Source: Nectonema munidae
Lineage: Eukaryota > Nematomorpha > Nectonematoida > Nectonematidae
Reading direction: 5' to 3'
Assembly: GCA_030549495.1 (NCBI GenBank)
Contig: JAUIRK010000673.1
Coordinates: 434,001 to 498,000 of the forward strand
DNA length: 64,000 nt
Positions 59,541 through 64,000 of the stretch are shown piece by piece (position 1 is the stretch's first letter; every line of letters begins with the position of its first letter). The notes under the pieces were generated by a model. It did no database searches. It was not told the DNA's origin and was given only the letters and a program-made list of their open reading frames with translations. The translations under genes and the position numbers were made by a program.

Positions 59541-59544
59541 ATAT

Positions 59545-61400
59545 TAGTGCTGGGGGCGTAAAACGCCCCCCTTCACTTAAAAATTAATTGTAGAAAATTG
59601 GTTGAATCATATCAATTCAAATTTTGTGACTTTTACTAAAATCGCTAGCTGCATCTTTTGAAAACATTTTCATGGTAGTTGAATGACCCTTTCATGTCCA
59701 AAACTATCAATCAAAAATTAAAATTTTTCAGCAAAATTTTGACATTATCTGTACTTAATCTTATAACTTAGGATCTATATTATATAATACCTTGAAAATT
59801 TATAATTATGTACAGTTTGGAACACATAACACTTCATATATTTAATTTTTTCAATAATCAAGGCAATGTCAATCAAAATTTTAATTGATCAAAAATATAT
59901 CTAATAAAATATACCTCCAAATTTTACATAAAATATATGTTTTTATACTATATCGGTCATGCTGTTTTCATTTCTGAACTCATTTTTTGCATTTAGGATT
60001 TGAAAATACCTATAAGTGTTAATCAAAATTGCGGTTTACTTCTGAAAATTGTCTCCAACAACATTCCTTTATATTTTACATATAATATATGTTTTATACC
60101 AAATCGATCATGTTGTTTTCATTTCTGGACTCATTTTTTACATTTAGGATTTGAAAATACCTATAAGTGTTAATCAAATTTGCGGTTTACTTATGAAAAT
60201 TGTCTCCAAAAACATCCCTTCACATTTTACATTAAATATGTGTTATACTAAATCGGCCATGCTGGTTTCATTTCTGGACTCATTTTTTACGTTTAGGATC
60301 TGAAAATACCTATAAGTGTTAATCAAATTTGCGGTTTACTTATAAAAATTATCTCCAAAAACATTCATTCAAATTTTACAATGAAATATATGTGTTATAC
60401 TAAATCGGCCATGCTGGTTTCCTTTCTGGACTCATTTTTTTACGTTTAGGATGTGAAAACACCTATAAGTGTTAATCAAATTTACGGTTTACTTCTAAAA
60501 ATTGTCTCCAAATACAATCATTCAAATTTTACAATGAAATATATGTTTTTATACCAAATCAACATGCTGTTTTCATTTCTGAACTAATTTTTCACATTTA
60601 AAGGTTTTAAAATATCTGGAATCAAATTTGCGGTTTATGTTTTTATACCAAATCAATCAGGCTGTTTTCATTTCTGAACTGTTTTTTTACATTTAGCATA
60701 TGAAAACACTAGTAAGTGTTAATCAAATTTGCGGTTTACTTCTAAAAATTGTCTCCAAAAACATTCCTTCACATTTTACATAAAATATATCTGTTATACT
60801 AAATCAACCATGCTAGTTTCATTTATGGACTCAATTTTTACAGTTTGAATTTGAAAATACCTATAAGTATCAATCAAATTTGCGTTTAGTTCTAAAATTT
60901 GTTTCCAAAAATATTGATTCAAATTTTACATGAAATATATGTTTTTATAGCAAATAGATCATGATGATTTCATTTCTGAACACAGTTTTCTCATTTAGAG
61001 ATTTTACTATTAGTGTCAAACAAATTTACGGTTTATGTCTGAAAACTATATCCCAAAATATTCTCTCTAATTTTACATGAAAAATAATTTTTTTTATACC
61101 AACTGTACTATAATTTTTATTTCTGAAATCATTTTTTGCATTTAGAGGTTTTAAATGTCTGAACGTATCAATCAAATGTTCGATTTACGTCTAATGTCTA
61201 CAGAAATATTTTTGAAATTTAAATAAAATATCTGTTTTTATGCCAAATGGAAGATGCTGGTTTCATTTTTGGACTCAGATTTACAATTTATGATTTTAAA
61301 ATATCTGAAAGCTTCAATCAGATTTGCGGTTTACTTTTAGATACTGTCTTCAAAAATATTTTAATATCTGTTTTATACCAAATCGACTATGCTTATTAGG
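59545..61400 (+). repeat. copy D of the repeat module: leader plus ~150-bp satellite array
   Basis: It starts TAGTGCTGGGGGCGTAAAAC with a CGCCCCCC stretch, then the leader CGCTAGCTGCATCTTTTGAA also found in copies B and C. Nine to ten monomers follow. GCGGTTTAC-type landmarks lie near 60032, 60181, 60331, 60485, 60629, 60733, 60884, 61029, 61181 and 61327, a spacing of about 144-154 bp apart from one shortened unit. Neighbouring monomers (60.0-60.5 kb) are far more alike than distant ones, as expected for local amplification. Confidence 0.8.
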
Positions 61401-61930
61401 CTGTGTCAAAAAATATAAAAAAATCTATTTGAAAACGACCACTAAAAAAAGTTGTTATTAAATCTCAAAAAACCTCCTATATTTTTTATTTTTTTGTTGA
61501 CTTTGTTTTAGCTTGGTAAATCTTAGTTTAAAAATGTCCAAGTTTTAAGTTTCGGATTTTTTTTTGCAATCCTATAAAGAATACTTTCAAAATTACAGTT
61601 ACTCAAAAATTAGGTAATTTTTATGTTTTCCAGTTTAAATATATATATTCTGTTTATAATCTATTAATAAAACTTCAAAAAATTTAAAATATTGATCTAT
61701 TTATTAGTGATTAAGTTTCAGATATCAAGAATGTATATTAAAATAAATTGTTTTTATATTTTTATTATAATAATTTATATTATACTAGAATAAACGTTAA
61801 TAAAGCTTTTATTACTTTTTGATAGAAGCAATAAAATAATTTATAATTTAATATTTTTATAATCATATATATAATAATTTATATAATGTATAAATTACAT
61901 CATTTTTAATTGCAAAATTTATTTTTTAGA
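61400..61930. other. AT-rich spacer
   Basis: It begins AGGCTGTGTCAAAAAATATA, which may be the end of another repeat. Nothing else was seen. Confidence 0.35.
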
Positions 61931-64000
61931 ATGAAAACTAGAATAGCTTCAATTACACATTTAGTCAATTTAATTGGAACTGGGAAAGAAATGAACCCTT
62001 CACAATTACCAACGTTGAGAGATATACTGAGAATTAGTAATATGGTTAAGAGAGCAAAGTCTTGAAGACTACAGAAACTTTTCAGTTGATAATCTTATTC
62101 AATTACTTTATATAAACCTTATTGAAAAATGGAAGCATGCAAATAATTTATTCACACAACCTGTTCTGAACTCTAGAGTTCACATAACAAAAAAGCTGAA
62201 AGAATATTGGAACCAAGCAAAAAATGTATCTCTTGGAAGAGGCAGCATCAAAGTCAAATTAAATTTCATTGGTAGACTTGATAAACTCTTTGATATTTTG
62301 AAATGTAAATGCAAAATTCATAGTTGTGAAGAATTTCGTTGTAATGACTGTGAATATAAAACACACATAGATTGTAAATGTCCTAAAATAAGTAGAATTC
62401 CTGTTAAAGAACTACATTTTGTATTGGATCAGAGAAAAAAAGTTGGATCATTTGGCTCTCATCAAATTGGTTCGACAGATCATAAAGAGACCAAAAAGCA
62501 ATCAAACAAGCAGAAAAGAAAAGCTTTGAAAAAAGAAAATATTGATAAAAAAAATTGTTGAAAATTTAGTGGAAAGTTCACAATTTTTAGATAACGCATA
62601 TTTGTCAGAAGCTGACTCAGAGAATGAAGATCATGATTATGAAATAAATTTATCTTCAAAAAAAAAGTTGAAATATAATACGATCCAAATACCTAATGTG
62701 GCAAAGCATAGTCTAAGATTGGATTGCGTGCAACAGCGGCCATTGCAACTGCTGCCTTGATAGATGCTGGTGTAATCACTCAATATAATAAAAGACACAT
62801 ATTGGATCATAATAAAGTAAAAAGAGCTCAAGAAAAAGTCATGAAAAACTTAAGCGATGAATTTTCTTTTCCAAAAAAAGAAATTAATTGCATATTTTAT
62901 AATGGACGTAAAGATAACACTAAAGTGATGATTAAGCCAGAAAACTCGAATCAGCAGTTCCCAAGTGTTATAAAAGAGACACATTATTCAGTATGCTCTG
63001 AGTCAGGTGGAGAATATCTTTATCACTTTGTTCTTGAAAAAAGTCAAAAAGGAAAGAAACCAGCGGAGGTCATTGCTGGCCATCTTGTTGATTTTATGAA
63101 GACAAAAGGTTTTGATAAAAGCTTGAAAGCCATCGGAGGAGACTCTACTAATGTTAATACAGGATGGGAAGGTGGTTCGATGCGTTGGGTAGAAATAAAA
63201 CTTTGCCGTAAATTAAATTGGCTGGTATGTGCTCTCCATACAAATGAACTACCCTGGTATTTGATAAAAGCTTTGGATGGTAACACTTTATCAAACAATA
63301 GATGGACTGGCAAGCTTGGAAACATGATTGATACAGTTACTGAACTTGAAATCAATTTTTCTTTTGCTAAGATTTGCAATGGAAGGCCTCTCATTTCCAT
63401 CAGTCATGAAGTCGCACAAAGTCTGTCTTCTGATCAAGCTTACGGATATAGAATCACACGAGCCATCAATACAGGAAAAATTTCAAAAGATCTTCGTTTT
63501 CTCCAAATTGGTCCAGTCAGTCATTCAAGATGGTTGACTACAGCAAACAGATTTTGCCGTTTGTGGGTTTCTAAACATGGATTAAAGGGTAAGAATTACA
63601 ATAACTTCAGGCTCATCATAGAATACATAGTTGGAGTTTACTATCCTTGCTGGTTTAATATAAAAATCAATTATTCTTGGATAGAAGGATCGAGACATGT
63701 TTTGTCACAACTTAATTTATTGAAACTTCAACGAAAAGAAGTAGTAGATATTGTTTCTCCTACCATTAAAGCTCTGCCTGGTATGCTTTCAGTGAAATGA
63801 TAATTCAAGCTTTGATATGCTCTGAAGATATTAATGAGAGGAAAATTGGAGTGGAAAAAATAATGAACATTAGGAAAAAAGAAAAGCTTAATGAAAAAAA
63901 CATTGTTCGTTTGAGGAAAACACCTAATAAATTTTAATGCTTCATCTTTATTGAGTTTAATTGATTGGACAGAAAATGTATTCGAACAACCATTAACGTG
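61931..64000 (+). pseudogene. copy 1 of an uncharacterised hAT-like protein family, runs off the window
   Basis: After an AG at 61929, a Met opens KTRIASITHLVNLIGTGKEM and PTLRDILRIS. A cysteine-rich segment follows: KLFDILKCKCKIHSCEEFRC and HIDCKCPKISRIPVKELHFV with DQRKK. Next are an acidic linker (LSEADSENEDHDYE), RATAAIATAALIDAGVI and the main frame (62724-63800): LKAIGGDSTNVNTGWEGGSM, LNWLVCALHTNELPWYLIKA, LSSDQAYGYRITRAINTG, GPVSHSRWLTTANRFCRLWV, VGVYYPCWFNIKINYSW. It ends with IIQALICSEDINERKIGVEK and SLIDWTENVFEQPLT at the edge. The same family occurs as unnamed proteins in many invertebrates. D-S-T-N-V-N-T-G and C-x-x-H-x-N-E-L resemble the hAT catalytic core (inference). About four frameshifts, one at an A run, break it. 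Confidence 0.75.

Overview
The window looks like AT-rich nuclear DNA from an invertebrate animal. It has spliced genes with short exons and standard GT/AG borders, CR1-like and RTE-like LINEs, tRNA-derived SINEs, and piggyBac, hAT and Merlin DNA transposons. There are no operons, rRNAs or tRNAs. An arthropod, perhaps a crustacean, is a guess from the repeat mix; no single sequence proves it.

Host genes are sparse. The firmest is CIAPIN1 (anamorsin, cytosolic Fe-S cluster assembly) on the minus strand. Its three exons at 58627-58152, 50464-50233 and 48305-48186 join in phase to give 275 residues spread over about 10.4 kb. A second gene, on the plus strand at about 40.4-43.1 kb, has exons whose phases also fit. 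It predicts a four-helix membrane protein that I do not recognise. Weaker exon candidates lie at 1661-3213 (minus), 22278-22456 (plus), 27240-28363 (minus, one exon FLYWCH-like) and 32711-33071 (minus).

Most of the rest is transposon-derived and often nested. From left to right: a TTAA-flanked MITE (1995-2123); a truncated CR1-like LINE (3928-6035); a hAT element with an 8-bp target duplication (6044-12231) whose ZBED5-like transposase is split from its far end by a piggyBac element (8213-12076); and, inside the piggyBac, a 721-bp (AC)n tract. Then come a Merlin transposase relic (14.0-14.95 kb), a nested pair of TTAA MITEs (18.1-18.3 kb), small hAT MITEs, two SINE families, a second CR1-like LINE carrying a SINE (33.9-35.0 kb), a degraded hAT (36.8-39.2 kb), and a ZBED5-like hAT split by a 1.75-kb repeat (43.4-45.85 kb). 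Inside CIAPIN1 intron 1 an RTE-like LINE lies between the two pieces of an opposite-strand RTE.

Two themes cross the window. First, a module with ~150-bp tandem monomers and shared flanks recurs at about 16.1-17.5, 23.5-26.4, 42.0-42.6, 43.8-45.5 and 59.5-61.4 kb, with stray monomers elsewhere. Second, two diverged copies of an uncharacterised protein family lie at 29.4-31.7 kb (minus) and 61.9-64.0 kb (plus, running off the edge). Their core resembles a hAT-type RNase H fold. This family is the best candidate for an under-described mobile system here.
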